Assembly: GCF_900113575.1 (NCBI RefSeq)
Contig: NZ_FOPV01000001.1
Location: 186,001-250,000, forward strand
Direction: 5' to 3'
Length of the DNA: 64,000 bases
From: Nitrosospira sp. Nsp14
GTDB taxonomy: Bacteria; Pseudomonadota; Gammaproteobacteria; Burkholderiales; Nitrosomonadaceae
Position 1 is the stretch's first letter. Every line of letters begins with the position of its first letter. A model generated the notes under the pieces. It had not been told where the DNA came from, searched no databases, and worked only from the letters and a program-made list of their open reading frames with translations. Below, piece after piece: positions 37,942 to 47,410 of this stretch. The translations under genes were made by a program, and so were the position numbers.

Positions 37942-40491
37942 ATGGGTAAAACCTTAATTATCGCCGAGAAGCCTTCCGTCGCCACCGACATTGCGCGGGT
38001 CCTTGGCGGGTTCACCAAGCATGCCGATTATTTTGAAAGCGATCAGTATGTGCTGTCTTCGGCTGTCGGCCATTTGCTCGAGCTTGTTGTGCCGGAACAA
38101 TACGAAGTCAAACGGGGGAAATGGAGCTTTGCCAACTTACCTATTATTCCGCCGCACTTCGACCTCAATCCCATCGAGAAAACCGAGGCTCGACTGAAGC
38201 TTTTAACCAAACTTATCAAGCGCAAGGACGTTGATTCCCTTATCAATGCTTGCGACGCCGGGCGGGAAGGTGAATTGATTTTTCGTTACATCATCCGTCA
38301 TGTGGGGACGAACAAGCCGGTAAGACGCCTTTGGTTGCAATCGATGACGCCGGCTTCGATTAGAGAGGGTTTCAACAAGCTGCTCGATGACGATGCTGTG
38401 CAGCCTCTGGCAGAGGCGGCGGTAAGCCGTTCGGAGGCGGACTGGTTGGTGGGAATAAACGGCACCCGTGCCATGACCGCATTTAATTCTCAGGAAGGGG
38501 GATTTCATAAAACGCCGGTGGGCCGGGTGCAGACCCCGACACTGACGATTCTGACTGAGCGAGAAGACGCTATAAAGAAGTTCGTTCCCCGCGATTACTG
38601 GGAGGTGCATGGCGAGTTTGCCGCCAGTAATGGAAAATACAACGGCCGCTGGTTTGACGAGAAATTTGCAAAAAACAAAGCTGATGGGGAGCAAAAGGCG
38701 GAAAGATTGTGGGATCAAAAAGAAGCCGAGGCCATCCGCATCAAATGCCAGGGTAAGAGAGGTGCGGTCAATGAAGAAAGCAAGCCGGCTACTGAAATCT
38801 GCCCGCTGCTATACGATCTTACCAGCTTGCAGCGTGACGCCAACGGGCGCTTTGGTTTTTCCGCAAAGATGACACTTGGGTTGGCCCAGGCGTTGTATGA
38901 AAAGCATAAGGTGCTGACGTATCCGCGTACTGACTCCCGCGCCCTCCCTGAAGATTACCTTGGGACTGTCAAGGAGACCTTGAGTTCTCTGACAAAAAGC
39001 CGTTACGGTATTTTCGCCAAGCAGGTGCTCAAGGAAGACTGGGTTAAACCAAACAAGCGCATATTCAACAATGCGAAAATTTCCGACCATTTCGCCATCA
39101 TCCCGACTTCACTAGAGCCCAAGGTCCTGAGCGAAGTCGAAGCGAAGCTTTACGATCTCGTGACTAAGCGTTTCCTGGCTATCTTTTTTCCCGCTGCCGA
39201 ATTTCTTGTGACTACCCGCATCACTCGCGTCGAGAACGAGCCGTTTAAAACCGAAGGCAAGGTGATGATCAATCCCGGTTGGCAGGTGGTTTATGGTCGG
39301 GAGGTACAAGCGCGAGGCGCAGAGGATGAATCCGCGTTGATCAAGTTAAACCCGGGGGAAGGGGTCTTAGCTGAAGAAATCAAGGTTATTTCCAGTCAGA
39401 CCCGCCCTCCAGCCCGATTCAATGAGGCCACGCTTCTGTCCGCGATGGAAAGCGCGGGCAAATTAGTGGAGGATGAAGATCTACGGGAAGCGATGAGTGC
39501 AAAAGGACTGGGCACCCCCGCGACGCGGGCGTCGATCATCGAAGGATTGGTTGCGGAAAACTACCTCCAGCGCGAAGGGCGGGAATTGCGACCTACTGCC
39601 AAGGCATTTTCGCTGATGACCTTATTGCGCGGCCTGAAGGTGCCTGAACTCACCTCGCCAGAACTGACAGGCGATTGGGAGTTCAAGCTGCGCCAGATTG
39701 AGCAGGGAAAGCTCAAGCGCAACAAATTCATGGAAGAAATCGCCGGCATGACGGGACACATCGTGGAGCAGGCAAAAACGCATCGAGGCGAAACAATCAG
39801 CGGTGACTTTTCCACGCTAAAGTCTCCTTGCCCCAAATGTGGAGGAGTGGTCCAGGAAACCTATAAGAAATACCAGTGCCAGAAATGCGATTTCGCCCTG
39901 TGGAAAATCCTTGCGGGTCGGCAATTTGAAACAGAAGAAATGGAGCAACTGATCACAGAGCGCGAAGTTGGCCCGTTACAAGGTTTCCGTAGCAAAATGG
40001 GTCGGCTGTTTAATGCTAATGTCAAGCTTACCGACGAATTCGAAATGAAATTTGATTTTGGCGCCGATAGCGACGAGGAGGCCGGCGGCGGGATTGACTT
40101 TTCGGGACAGGAACCGTTGGGCAAATGCCCGCGTTGTGGCGGTCGAGTGTTCGATCATGGAATGAGCTATGCCTGCGAGAAGGCCATAGGCTCCGTCCGT
40201 ACGTGTGACTTTAAAATTGGGAAGATTATTCTTGCGCGTCCTCTCGAACGTGAGCAGGCGGCTAAGCTGTTACGCACTGGAAAAACCGATTTGCTGCAAA
40301 AATTTATTTCAAAAAAGGGCAGACCATTTTCCGCCTATCTGGTGATAGGGAAGGACGGCAAAGTAGGTTTTGAGTTTGAGCCTAGAGATTCAAAGACGAA
40401 ACCGGCACCGACAGCTGCTCAGAACAAGTCGGTAAAACCGAAAGCAAAGAGCGTTTCGCCGAAAAAGATTGCGTCTGGTAAAACGAAATAG
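37942..40491 (+). CDS. topB: DNA topoisomerase III
   Basis: The 849-residue type IA topoisomerase begins with a Toprim domain (KTLIIAEKPSVATDIARVLGG, DAGREGEL). The catalytic Tyr is residue 327 in LTYPRTDSRALP. GLGTPATRASIIEGL follows. The C-terminal third carries two zinc-finger-like modules (CPKCGG...CQKC and CPRCGG...C...C) and ends in a Lys-rich tail. It is longer than E. coli TopB because of the zinc-finger modules. Betaproteobacteria often carry this version next to dprA. The start ATG has GGAAG 4 nt upstream. Confidence 0.94.
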   Translation: MGKTLIIAEKPSVATDIARVLGGFTKHADYFESDQYVLSSAVGHLLELVVPEQYEVKRGKWSFANLPIIPPHFDLNPIEKTEARLKLLTKLIKRKDVDSLINACDAGREGELIFRYIIRHVGTNKPVRRLWLQSMTPASIREGFNKLLDDDAVQPLAEAAVSRSEADWLVGINGTRAMTAFNSQEGGFHKTPVGRVQTPTLTILTEREDAIKKFVPRDYWEVHGEFAASNGKYNGRWFDEKFAKNKADGEQKAERLWDQKEAEAIRIKCQGKRGAVNEESKPATEICPLLYDLTSLQRDANGRFGFSAKMTLGLAQALYEKHKVLTYPRTDSRALPEDYLGTVKETLSSLTKSRYGIFAKQVLKEDWVKPNKRIFNNAKISDHFAIIPTSLEPKVLSEVEAKLYDLVTKRFLAIFFPAAEFLVTTRITRVENEPFKTEGKVMINPGWQVVYGREVQARGAEDESALIKLNPGEGVLAEEIKVISSQTRPPARFNEATLLSAMESAGKLVEDEDLREAMSAKGLGTPATRASIIEGLVAENYLQREGRELRPTAKAFSLMTLLRGLKVPELTSPELTGDWEFKLRQIEQGKLKRNKFMEEIAGMTGHIVEQAKTHRGETISGDFSTLKSPCPKCGGVVQETYKKYQCQKCDFALWKILAGRQFETEEMEQLITEREVGPLQGFRSKMGRLFNANVKLTDEFEMKFDFGADSDEEAGGGIDFSGQEPLGKCPRCGGRVFDHGMSYACEKAIGSVRTCDFKIGKIILARPLEREQAAKLLRTGKTDLLQKFISKKGRPFSAYLVIGKDGKVGFEFEPRDSKTKPAPTAAQNKSVKPKAKSVSPKKIASGKTK

Positions 40492-40530
40492 AATAAAATA
40501 AAAAAGGTGGATTTGTTGGGCTTGTGTTTA

Positions 40531-40830
40531 TTATGTACCCTCTTGATCGGACGCCATTCCTGAGGCGTCGGGTCCTTTATGGGGCTCGGGTGACTGGTGT
40601 TTTTCGATGTAGGCAATAATATCCCCCACGGTGGTAAAGCTTTTAGCTTCTTCACTATCGAAATTGATACCAAAGTTATCTTCTGCGTCAAACAAAAGCT
40701 GAATCGTATCCATCGAATCAAGTCCGAGTTCGTCAAATTTCGACGCCCTGCTTATTGTGGAAATATCCAGATTTTCAACTTTTGTAGCGATGAACTGTAT
40801 GACCTTCGCTTCAATGTCCGCTGTGTCCAT
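40531..40830 (-). CDS. Acyl carrier protein (dedicated)
   Basis: The 99-residue carrier protein has the phosphopantetheine site DELGLDSMDTIQL with Ser39. A GAAGGAAGAG ribosome-binding site precedes the ATG. It carries an unusual C-terminal tail of about 20 residues, rich in Pro, Glu, Asp and Gly (after YIEKHQ), beyond the normal four-helix length. It follows a ketoacyl synthase gene by 15 nt. It has no fab genes other than this synthase around it, so it is probably not the housekeeping AcpP but a partner for specialised acyl transfer. Confidence 0.88.
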   Translation of the reverse strand: MDTADIEAKVIQFIATKVENLDISTISRASKFDELGLDSMDTIQLLFDAEDNFGINFDSEEAKSFTTVGDIIAYIEKHQSPEPHKGPDASGMASDQEGT

Positions 40831-40845
40831 ATATAATCTCTTCCT

Positions 40846-42066
40846 TCAATCGAGCGTTGTGAAAACGATACTTGCATTATTGCCTCCAAACCCGAAAGCA
40901 TTACATAAGGCAGCGCGCGGGTTTTTTTGCTGCGCCTGATTTGGCGTGTAATCAAGGTCGCACTCTGGGTCGGCCTCATCCAGATTAATGGTGGGGTGTA
41001 CTATGCCAGTATGAAGAGCCATGATGGTGGCGATACTGCCGATCGCTGCTGATGCGCCGATGGAATGTCCTACCAAGGATTTAGTCGCGCTAATCGCAAT
41101 ATCCTTCGCGCCTTCCCCGAACAGCGTTTTGATCGCACGGGTTTCGACAACGTCACCTAAGGGGGTGGAAGTGGCATGGGCATTGATATGTTCCACCGCG
41201 TTTTTCGCGATGCCCGCATCCGCGATTGCGGCTTCCATGGCGGCTACCTGTCCGCTCAGGTCCGGCATGACGATATGTGCCGCGTCGCATGCCTGTCCAT
41301 AGCCAGCGAGGCGGGCATATATCTTCGCCCCTCGACGCTTGGCATGCCCTTCCTCCTCCAGTATCAGTATGCCCGCGCCTTCCGACATGACGAACCCATC
41401 CCGACCTTTGGCAAATGGCCGTGATGCTCGCGCAGGATCCGTGTTAAAGCCGGTGGTTAAGGCGTGCAATATCTCGAAGCCATTCATCGTTAGTGGCAGC
41501 ACGCACGCCTCCGCACCACCTGCAACAACCGCATCCGCTCGACCCGCCCGCAAGAGATCGAGGGCCCCGCCAATGGCATTTGCCCCGGAAGAGCACGCCG
41601 TGCTGCAAGTGAGATTCATCCCTTTTAGCCCATGTCTGATTGCGATCCAGGCAGCAGCTGAATTCGCCATGGTTCGAGGCACTGTAAACGGGGGTACGGG
41701 TTGATTTCGAAACTTGCGGAGCGCAGAAGACTCAAAGGTAGCAAAACCGCCCATTCCCGAACCTATGCTTACGGCTACACGTGGCGGAGAATATGCGTCA
41801 AGCCCACCCGCATCCTCAACCGCGAGTTTGGCGGCCAGCAGCGCGAGTTGGGTGAATCTGTCCGTTTGCTCGATATATTTCGCTGACAGGAACGTTTTTG
41901 GATCGAATCCGGGCACTTCTCCCGCAACTTGCGAGCGCTGACTGGAGGCATCGAAGCTGCTTACCCGCCGGATACCGCTGACACCGTTGATTGCCGCTGT
42001 CCAAAACTGGTCAGTGCCGATGCCAATAGGGGAGACCACCCCCATCCCCGTGACGACTATGCGCAT
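40846..42066 (-). CDS. Beta-ketoacyl-ACP synthase (FabF-like)
   Basis: The thiolase-fold condensing enzyme of about 406 residues has all catalytic residues: nucleophile Cys158 in STACSSGANAIGG and the two histidines in HINAHATSTPLGD and KSLVGHSIGASAA. The N-terminal IVVTGMGVVSPIG is typical of the FabF family. The start is ATG 42066; the frame extends two codons to a TTG. It pairs with the ACP gene downstream and lies in front of a lipid-related cluster, so I infer that it makes or elongates a dedicated acyl chain. A housekeeping fatty acid synthase gene cannot be excluded. Confidence 0.88.
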   Translation of the reverse strand: MRIVVTGMGVVSPIGIGTDQFWTAAINGVSGIRRVSSFDASSQRSQVAGEVPGFDPKTFLSAKYIEQTDRFTQLALLAAKLAVEDAGGLDAYSPPRVAVSIGSGMGGFATFESSALRKFRNQPVPPFTVPRTMANSAAAWIAIRHGLKGMNLTCSTACSSGANAIGGALDLLRAGRADAVVAGGAEACVLPLTMNGFEILHALTTGFNTDPARASRPFAKGRDGFVMSEGAGILILEEEGHAKRRGAKIYARLAGYGQACDAAHIVMPDLSGQVAAMEAAIADAGIAKNAVEHINAHATSTPLGDVVETRAIKTLFGEGAKDIAISATKSLVGHSIGASAAIGSIATIMALHTGIVHPTINLDEADPECDLDYTPNQAQQKNPRAALCNAFGFGGNNASIVFTTLD

Positions 42067-42365
42067 ATACAACTGTAGTCAATCATATAGGTAGAAAAAG
42101 CTTCTCCATGCGGAAAATGGTAAAAATTTTACAGTATCCTGCAAATCCCGAGAGAGTTCGACGCAGCAATTCCGATCTGTGGGCGGGTGGGACGGATGGA
42201 AAAAGAAAATCCATGCTATCGGGTTAACGTCGGTAATGGAAGTTGGTGCCACGATATGTCTGTTCCATATTATCCCAACTGCCGTATTGACCTGTTTGCC
42301 AACAGAAGCAGCTGTGGTCGCCTTTTCATAACTCGTACTCGATAAGTTCGACCTTTATGTACCTA

Positions 42366-42620
42366 TTACTTTGCGTTAAAAATCATTGGGAAAAGGTACC
42401 TCAGAATACCTCCCATGATCCATATAATCAGTATTAAGCTGGAGACGACGGCCACTCCTTCCAGAATTGCCGAGAAGAGCGTCGAGCCCAGACTATCGAA
42501 TTCCTGATGCCCCTCATCAGTACGCCGGCGTTTGCGGCGGTTTCTCACCCATATCTGCAGCCCAACGACCGCTGGGATGAGGGCGAGAGAAATTAGAAGA
42601 TTGTATTCGGAAGTTTCCAT
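42366..42620 (-). CDS. Small membrane protein, two helices
   Basis: The 84-residue protein has a first hydrophobic segment around residues 8-25 (LLISLALIPAVVGLQIWV), then a very basic loop (RNRRKRRR), a polar region (DEGHQEFDSLG) and a second long helix of about 30 residues (ILEGVAVVSSLILIIW and onward). An AAGG lies 11 nt upstream of the ATG. I do not recognise the family. It stands between the ketoacyl synthase gene and the GNAT-type gene and may belong to the lipid cluster, but this is only position. Confidence 0.5.
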   Translation of the reverse strand: METSEYNLLISLALIPAVVGLQIWVRNRRKRRRTDEGHQEFDSLGSTLFSAILEGVAVVSSLILIIWIMGGILRYLFPMIFNAK

Positions 42621-43065
42621 TGATTAATCAACCTTTGCGTAATGACGATTGCTGCTCCAGTGAGGCCGCTTCAGCCCGGAGTGAAACAAGTAAATGACTA
42701 TTCATGAAATCGGTAAACTACGGCAGCGTCGAGTTTTACTCATGGAGCCAACAAATTGCTGAATTGTTGCTCGGTGCCAGAAAGCGGCGATTATAATATC
42801 ACACGCCGCATGCATGTCATCCAGTTAACGCGTCTTCACCCATCCTGAATCTCATCCCACTTGTGCAGCTCCGGAGGGCGAGAAGCACGGCTGCAGCTGT
42901 TTACGTGGGGCGATGCCGTTTTTCCCTGTGTTTGGCGACGTACGAACAAAGCGTCGTATTGAGAATCCTCGCATCCTTTCGACTGTTCGAGGTTTTATGA
43001 AGCGGATGTTGCGCTGGTGTGTCGAAAACTTTTGAAAATCCATTTTATGGCCCATCCGTTTCGTT
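42621..43065. other. Intergenic region upstream of lipid cluster
   Basis: About 445 nt lie between the divergent small membrane protein gene and the GNAT-type gene. I see no supportable coding sequence or RNA gene. It is presumably the promoter region for the plus-strand operon that starts at 43066. Confidence 0.4.
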
Positions 43066-44220
43066 ATGAATGACCAATCTGTCCTGTCTGCGCCGCGCGA
43101 AATTACGGTGCAGCCAGTCACAAATCGACGCGAGATGGGTGTCTTTATAGATATACCCTGGCGCATCTATGCTGACGACCCAATGTGGGTACCGCCCTTA
43201 CGCCTGGAGCGGCGCCTGCATTTTTCAAAATTCAATCCATTTTTTAAGCACGGCGAATGGCAGGCATGGGTCGCATACCGGAATAATGAACCAGTGGGAC
43301 GGATCAGTGCCCAAATTGATCAAATGCACCGACAGCGCTATGGTGGGGACACCGGTCATTTCGGCTTACTGGAGTGCATAGACGACGTAGAAGTATTCGC
43401 CGCACTGATGCATACCGCCGAGGCGTGGTTGACTGCGCGGGGCACCCGCCATATTAGCGGCCCCTTCAATTTGTCTATAAATCAGGAGTGCGGCGTTCTG
43501 GTGGAGGGTTTCGATACCCCCCCGATGGTAATGATGCCTCATTCACGCAGGTGGTATGCGGCGTTACTGGAAGGGCTCGAGTATCGCCCATTGAAGGATA
43601 TGCTTGCCTATTGGGTGGCGGTAGATTTTAAGGTCCCCCGATTGATGACTTCACTGATCGAGAAATTTGCGGATCATGTGCGCTTGAGGCCATTGCGCCG
43701 CGACAAGTTCAGCGAAGAAATGGAAGTACTGCGTGATATATTCAACGACGCATGGTCGGAGAACTGGGGCTTTGTCCCTTTTACCAAAGAAGAGTTCGCT
43801 GAGCTTGGCGCCAGTCTGCGTTTTCTGGTTCCAGACGATTGTATCCAAATTGCCGAGGTGGACGGCGTTCCATCGGCATTTATGGTGGCACTACCGAACC
43901 TTAACGAAATTTTTGCCGAGCTTAACGGAAGTCTGTTTCCATTTGGCTGGGTCAGGCTGCTCAGGATTAAATCCAGCGGAGGGGTACGTACTGGCCGAAT
44001 ACCCCTGATGGGGGTACGCAAGCAGTTTCATAATACTCCGCTAGGGATGGCGCTGGCCTTTATGGTAATCGACGCTCCCAGGGAGCTAGGACGTGCCATG
44101 GGGGTCGAGGCGGTAGAGTTGTCCTGGATACTTGAGGATAACAAACCCATGCGTGCCATTCTGGCTAGCCTGGGCTGCAGGGAATATAAGCGTTACCGGA
44201 TTTACGGAAAAACGCTGTGA
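43066..44220 (+). CDS. GNAT-like acyltransferase (YghO/bCerS-type)
   Basis: The 384-residue protein is of the acyl-CoA N-acyltransferase superfamily. Characteristic stretches are FIDIPWRIYADDPMWVPPL, FNPFFKHGEWQAWVAYR, RISAQID, GHFGLLECIDD, HISGPFNLSINQECGVLVEG and the C-terminal ELSWILEDNKPMRAIL. I recognise this as the uncharacterised family that includes E. coli YghO and, from memory, the bacterial ceramide synthase bCerS of Caulobacter. It is first in a plus-strand run with a nucleotidyltransferase, LptF/LptG, a CDP-alcohol phosphotransferase and a lipid kinase. N-acylation of a long-chain base is a reasonable hypothesis, not proven. The ORF starts at ATG 43066; no strong ribosome-binding site is visible. 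Confidence 0.72.
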   Translation: MNDQSVLSAPREITVQPVTNRREMGVFIDIPWRIYADDPMWVPPLRLERRLHFSKFNPFFKHGEWQAWVAYRNNEPVGRISAQIDQMHRQRYGGDTGHFGLLECIDDVEVFAALMHTAEAWLTARGTRHISGPFNLSINQECGVLVEGFDTPPMVMMPHSRRWYAALLEGLEYRPLKDMLAYWVAVDFKVPRLMTSLIEKFADHVRLRPLRRDKFSEEMEVLRDIFNDAWSENWGFVPFTKEEFAELGASLRFLVPDDCIQIAEVDGVPSAFMVALPNLNEIFAELNGSLFPFGWVRLLRIKSSGGVRTGRIPLMGVRKQFHNTPLGMALAFMVIDAPRELGRAMGVEAVELSWILEDNKPMRAILASLGCREYKRYRIYGKTL

Positions 44221-44258
44221 TCAACCGAGAGATTCACGCTAGGAGCCAACTTTAGCCA

Positions 44259-45074
44259 ATGAGCACAAGGGGTGAGTTTATCGCTGTGGTGCTGGCGGCT
44301 GACCGCACAGCCAACGATCCAATCGCGCGTAAGACGGGTTCGGCCTGCAAGGCAATTGCACCCGTGGGTGGGATGCCCATGATCATTCGTGTACTGGATG
44401 CGTTGGAAGCGAGTGGAATGGTAAAGACAATCGTTGTTTGCGGTCCGCCCGCAGCGATAATCGCTGAGTGTCCGGAACTGGAAGACCGCATTCGCTCCGG
44501 GCGAGCGATCTGGCTGCCGAACCTGGATTCGCCCAGCCGGAGCGCCAATAGCGCGCTCGCACAGATTGATCAGCAGGCTCCTGTATTGCTGACGACAGCC
44601 GACCATGCCTTATTGACGCCTGCGATCGTGCAGTATTTTCTGACCAAATCTCGGGCGGCCGGCAGCGATGCTGCTGTGGGCGTCGTCAGGTACGAAGATG
44701 TGGCAGCGGCGTTTCCCAATTCGAAGCGAACAGTAATAAAGTTGCGGGATGGGGGCCTTTGCGGTTGCAACCTTTATGCGTTTCTTAATCCTCGGGGCCG
44801 CGGGTTGGTCTCATTCTGGCAGCGGGCGGAAGATCTCCGAAAACGCCCCTGGCAACTGATCGCGCAGACGTTTGGCCCCGTCGCTGTTATCTTGTATTTG
44901 CTGGGACTGTTGTCGATCAATAAGGGGCTTGCGACCGTCACGGCCAGAACGGGCATCAAAGTGCAGCCTGTGTTTTTGCCTTATCCGCAAGCTGGCGTGG
45001 ATGTCGATAAGGTTGAGGATTTGCTGCTCGCGGAATCCGTGTTGGTCGAAGCACGCTCCGCTACGCGGGGGTAA
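44259..45074 (+). CDS. MobA-like nucleotidyltransferase
   Basis: The 271-residue protein has an N-terminal NTP-transferase Rossmann fold: VVLAADRTANDPIARKTGSACKA in the nucleotide-binding position, LLTTADHALLTP as the metal-binding Asp site, and GCNLYAFLNP. The usual GxGxR loop is changed (AADRTANDP), so activity may differ from classical MobA or IspD. The region from about residue 200 is rich in hydrophobic residues (VAVILYLLGLLSINKGL), which could place it at the membrane. It follows the GNAT-type gene by 38 nt and precedes lptF. Activation of a lipid head group with NTP is the obvious inference. Confidence 0.75.
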   Translation: MSTRGEFIAVVLAADRTANDPIARKTGSACKAIAPVGGMPMIIRVLDALEASGMVKTIVVCGPPAAIIAECPELEDRIRSGRAIWLPNLDSPSRSANSALAQIDQQAPVLLTTADHALLTPAIVQYFLTKSRAAGSDAAVGVVRYEDVAAAFPNSKRTVIKLRDGGLCGCNLYAFLNPRGRGLVSFWQRAEDLRKRPWQLIAQTFGPVAVILYLLGLLSINKGLATVTARTGIKVQPVFLPYPQAGVDVDKVEDLLLAESVLVEARSATRG

Positions 45075-45139
45075 ACGATTCACCACTCCTATTACCGATC
45101 CCGAAGGCGATCCCATCAAGCCTTGGCGGGGGATAATCT

Positions 45140-46216
45140 TTGAAAATAATAGACCGATATATCACCCGCGAATTGCTGATACCGTTCACCGTGGTGGCGG
45201 TTATTCTCGCGACACTGTTTTCAAGTTTCAGTAGCGCCCGTTTTTTGGCAAGCGCGGCGTCCGAATCGCTTGGCCTTGCCGCCATGCTCAAGTTCATACT
45301 GTTAAAAACAGCGATCGCTCTCGAAGTACTGATGCCGATCGCGCTATACGTCGCGGTAGTCATGGGGCTGGGCAGGTTATACAGAGACCAGGAGATCAGT
45401 GTGCTGCGCTCGGCCGGGGTTAGCGAGAACCGCGCGCTCTTTGCAGTCCTCATTGTTGCCATTCCGGTTGGGATCGCAAGTGGCGTGCTTTCCATTTTCG
45501 TCCGGCCGTGGGCATATGAAGAAAGCTACATGCTGAATGCGCAGGCAGAGGCGGAGTTAAATATAGATCGATTTCAGGCCGGGCGCTTTTATGGCAACGA
45601 GGGCAAGGGCAGAGTCGTTTTTGTGCAAGCCAAGGACGATTCCGGGAAACAGATGCAAAATGTATTTCATTACATCCATAAGAGCGGCAGCAGCGAGATC
45701 ATTCTTGCAAAACAGGCTCACCAGCAAGAGCTCAGACCCGGCGAGCGCCCACAAATACATTTAGGAGAAGGGTTTATTTACAAGCTCATGCATTCGGGGG
45801 CGAAGGACACGGTGGTCCAATTTGAAAAATTGGTTTATTACACTGACAGCGGGAATGTGTTGGACTATAAACGCAAGGCAGCTCCTACCTCGGCGTTGAT
45901 GAAATCCGATCAGCCGCGAGATATTGCCGAATTCCAATGGCGGCTGTCGCGTCCCATTGCTACGATCCTGCTGGCGCTTATTGCCGTCGCATTCAGTCGC
46001 GTGCCACCCCGACAGGAAAAAGGGGAAAAAAATTACTATGCCGCAGCTGTCGTTTTTGCGATCTACTATATCTTGAATGGATTGGCCCAGACCTGGGTGG
46101 AGCAAGGCACGATCGGAAAAATGCCCGGTGTGTGGTGGCTTTACGTTTTAATGTCCCTGGCTGCTTTTGCTCTGCTCGCGCCGGGTTTCCGTCAGAAAGT
46201 GTTTGTGCGACGATGA
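45140..46216 (+). CDS. lptF: LptF-type LPS/lipid export permease
   Basis: The 358-residue YjgP/YjgQ-family permease has two or three N-terminal helices, the cytosolic coupling segment RDQEISVLRSAGVSE, a periplasmic beta-jellyroll region of about 150 residues and C-terminal helices (PIATILLALIAVAFSRV; NYYAAAVVFAIYYILNGLAQ). The start is TTG with a GGGGG purine stretch upstream. It overlaps lptG by 4 nt. Its sequence and its context of lipid-head-group genes, not pepA, suggest a second, specialised pair instead of the essential LPS exporter. No LptB or LptC is present, so the ATPase would have to be shared. Confidence 0.85.
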   Translation: MKIIDRYITRELLIPFTVVAVILATLFSSFSSARFLASAASESLGLAAMLKFILLKTAIALEVLMPIALYVAVVMGLGRLYRDQEISVLRSAGVSENRALFAVLIVAIPVGIASGVLSIFVRPWAYEESYMLNAQAEAELNIDRFQAGRFYGNEGKGRVVFVQAKDDSGKQMQNVFHYIHKSGSSEIILAKQAHQQELRPGERPQIHLGEGFIYKLMHSGAKDTVVQFEKLVYYTDSGNVLDYKRKAAPTSALMKSDQPRDIAEFQWRLSRPIATILLALIAVAFSRVPPRQEKGEKNYYAAAVVFAIYYILNGLAQTWVEQGTIGKMPGVWWLYVLMSLAAFALLAPGFRQKVFVRR

Positions 46217-47277
46217 ATGTAATAAACCGGTACCTGGCCGTGCAAGTCCTGATGGGTCTGGGGATCGCGACGGTAGTACTACTGCCGCTGTTCGGTTTTC
46301 TCGATTTGCTGGATCAGCTTGACGATGTCGGCAGAGGGACTTACCGGGTTCAGGATGCGTTCCTGAACACAGCCTTGCTTCTGCCACGCAGGTTTATCCA
46401 GTTGGCGCCCTTTATCGCGTTGCTGGGTAATGTCATCGCCCTGGGGCGGCTCGCGGTTGGGTCAGAGCTGACAGCGCTACGTGTTGCCGGAGTATCGCCC
46501 ATTGGTATCAGTCGGGCCCCGCTCGCGGTCGGACTGCTCCTTCTGGTATCCATTGCTGTGCTGGATCAGTTCGTTGCCCCGCAACTTCAACAAAAGGCTA
46601 TATCATCCAGGGCTGTCGCGCTTGAGAAGAGCGCCGCCCTGGGGAAAAACCTGGGTATATGGACGCGCGATGAACGTAATATATTGCGTATAGGGGAGAT
46701 GTTGCACTCCGGAAGGGCGGCAGATATCGAGATCATGCATTTTGACGACAACGGGTTTCTGCTGACTTACACCCACGCACAATATGCCGACTTCAACGGT
46801 GGTGATTTGTGGGATCTGCAGGACGTCACCACGAAGACATTTACTGGAAACCGGATTGAATCGGTCAATGAGCAATCGACGAAGTGGAGATCATTCCTGA
46901 ATCCGGACGATATCTCCACACTGACCAAATCGCCTGAGAGTCTTTCACCAGTCGAGCTGTTTTTGCATGTTCGTTTCCTCCGGGCCACGGGTCAAGAGGC
47001 GGACGCTTATGCACTTGCGTTGTGGCGAAAAGCGGGCGGAGGGCTGACGACAATCGCGATGCTACTGTTTTCGATTCCCTTTGTTTTTGGATCGGTAAGG
47101 GCCGGTCTTGGCAGCAGACTCGTGCTTGCGACCATGCTTGGGATCGGTGTGTATTTGTTCGATCAGATCGTCTCGAATGCTGGCCTCGTACTTCGTTTGA
47201 ACCCGGCACTAACTGCACTTTCACCGGGGTTAATGTTAGCGACTATTGCTGTTTTATGGCTACGGCGTATTTTTTAG
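46213..47277 (+). CDS. lptG: LptG-type LPS/lipid export permease
   Basis: The 354-residue partner of LptF begins MNVINRYLAVQVLMGLG. It has N-terminal helices, the coupling segment RLAVGSELTALRVAGVSPIG, a periplasmic domain (about residues 120-260) and three C-terminal helices (TTIAMLLFSIPFVFG; LVLATMLGIGVYLFDQIVS; LSPGLMLATIAVLWL). The ATG overlaps the lptF stop (ATGA), so the two are translated together. LptFG transports lipids from the inner membrane to the Lpt bridge. In this cluster the cargo could be the lipid made by the neighbouring enzymes. Confidence 0.85.
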   Translation: MNVINRYLAVQVLMGLGIATVVLLPLFGFLDLLDQLDDVGRGTYRVQDAFLNTALLLPRRFIQLAPFIALLGNVIALGRLAVGSELTALRVAGVSPIGISRAPLAVGLLLLVSIAVLDQFVAPQLQQKAISSRAVALEKSAALGKNLGIWTRDERNILRIGEMLHSGRAADIEIMHFDDNGFLLTYTHAQYADFNGGDLWDLQDVTTKTFTGNRIESVNEQSTKWRSFLNPDDISTLTKSPESLSPVELFLHVRFLRATGQEADAYALALWRKAGGGLTTIAMLLFSIPFVFGSVRAGLGSRLVLATMLGIGVYLFDQIVSNAGLVLRLNPALTALSPGLMLATIAVLWLRRIF

Positions 47278-47410
47278 CCGCTTGTCTTGAATTGCCGATG
47301 ACGAACCGTGCATCTGTTGCCAAACGGCCAGCCGCCAGCTACTTTAGGCGTTTATATCGATCATGTCGCCATCTGTGTGATTCCCACCATCGTTTACCGT
47401 TGAAGGTGAC

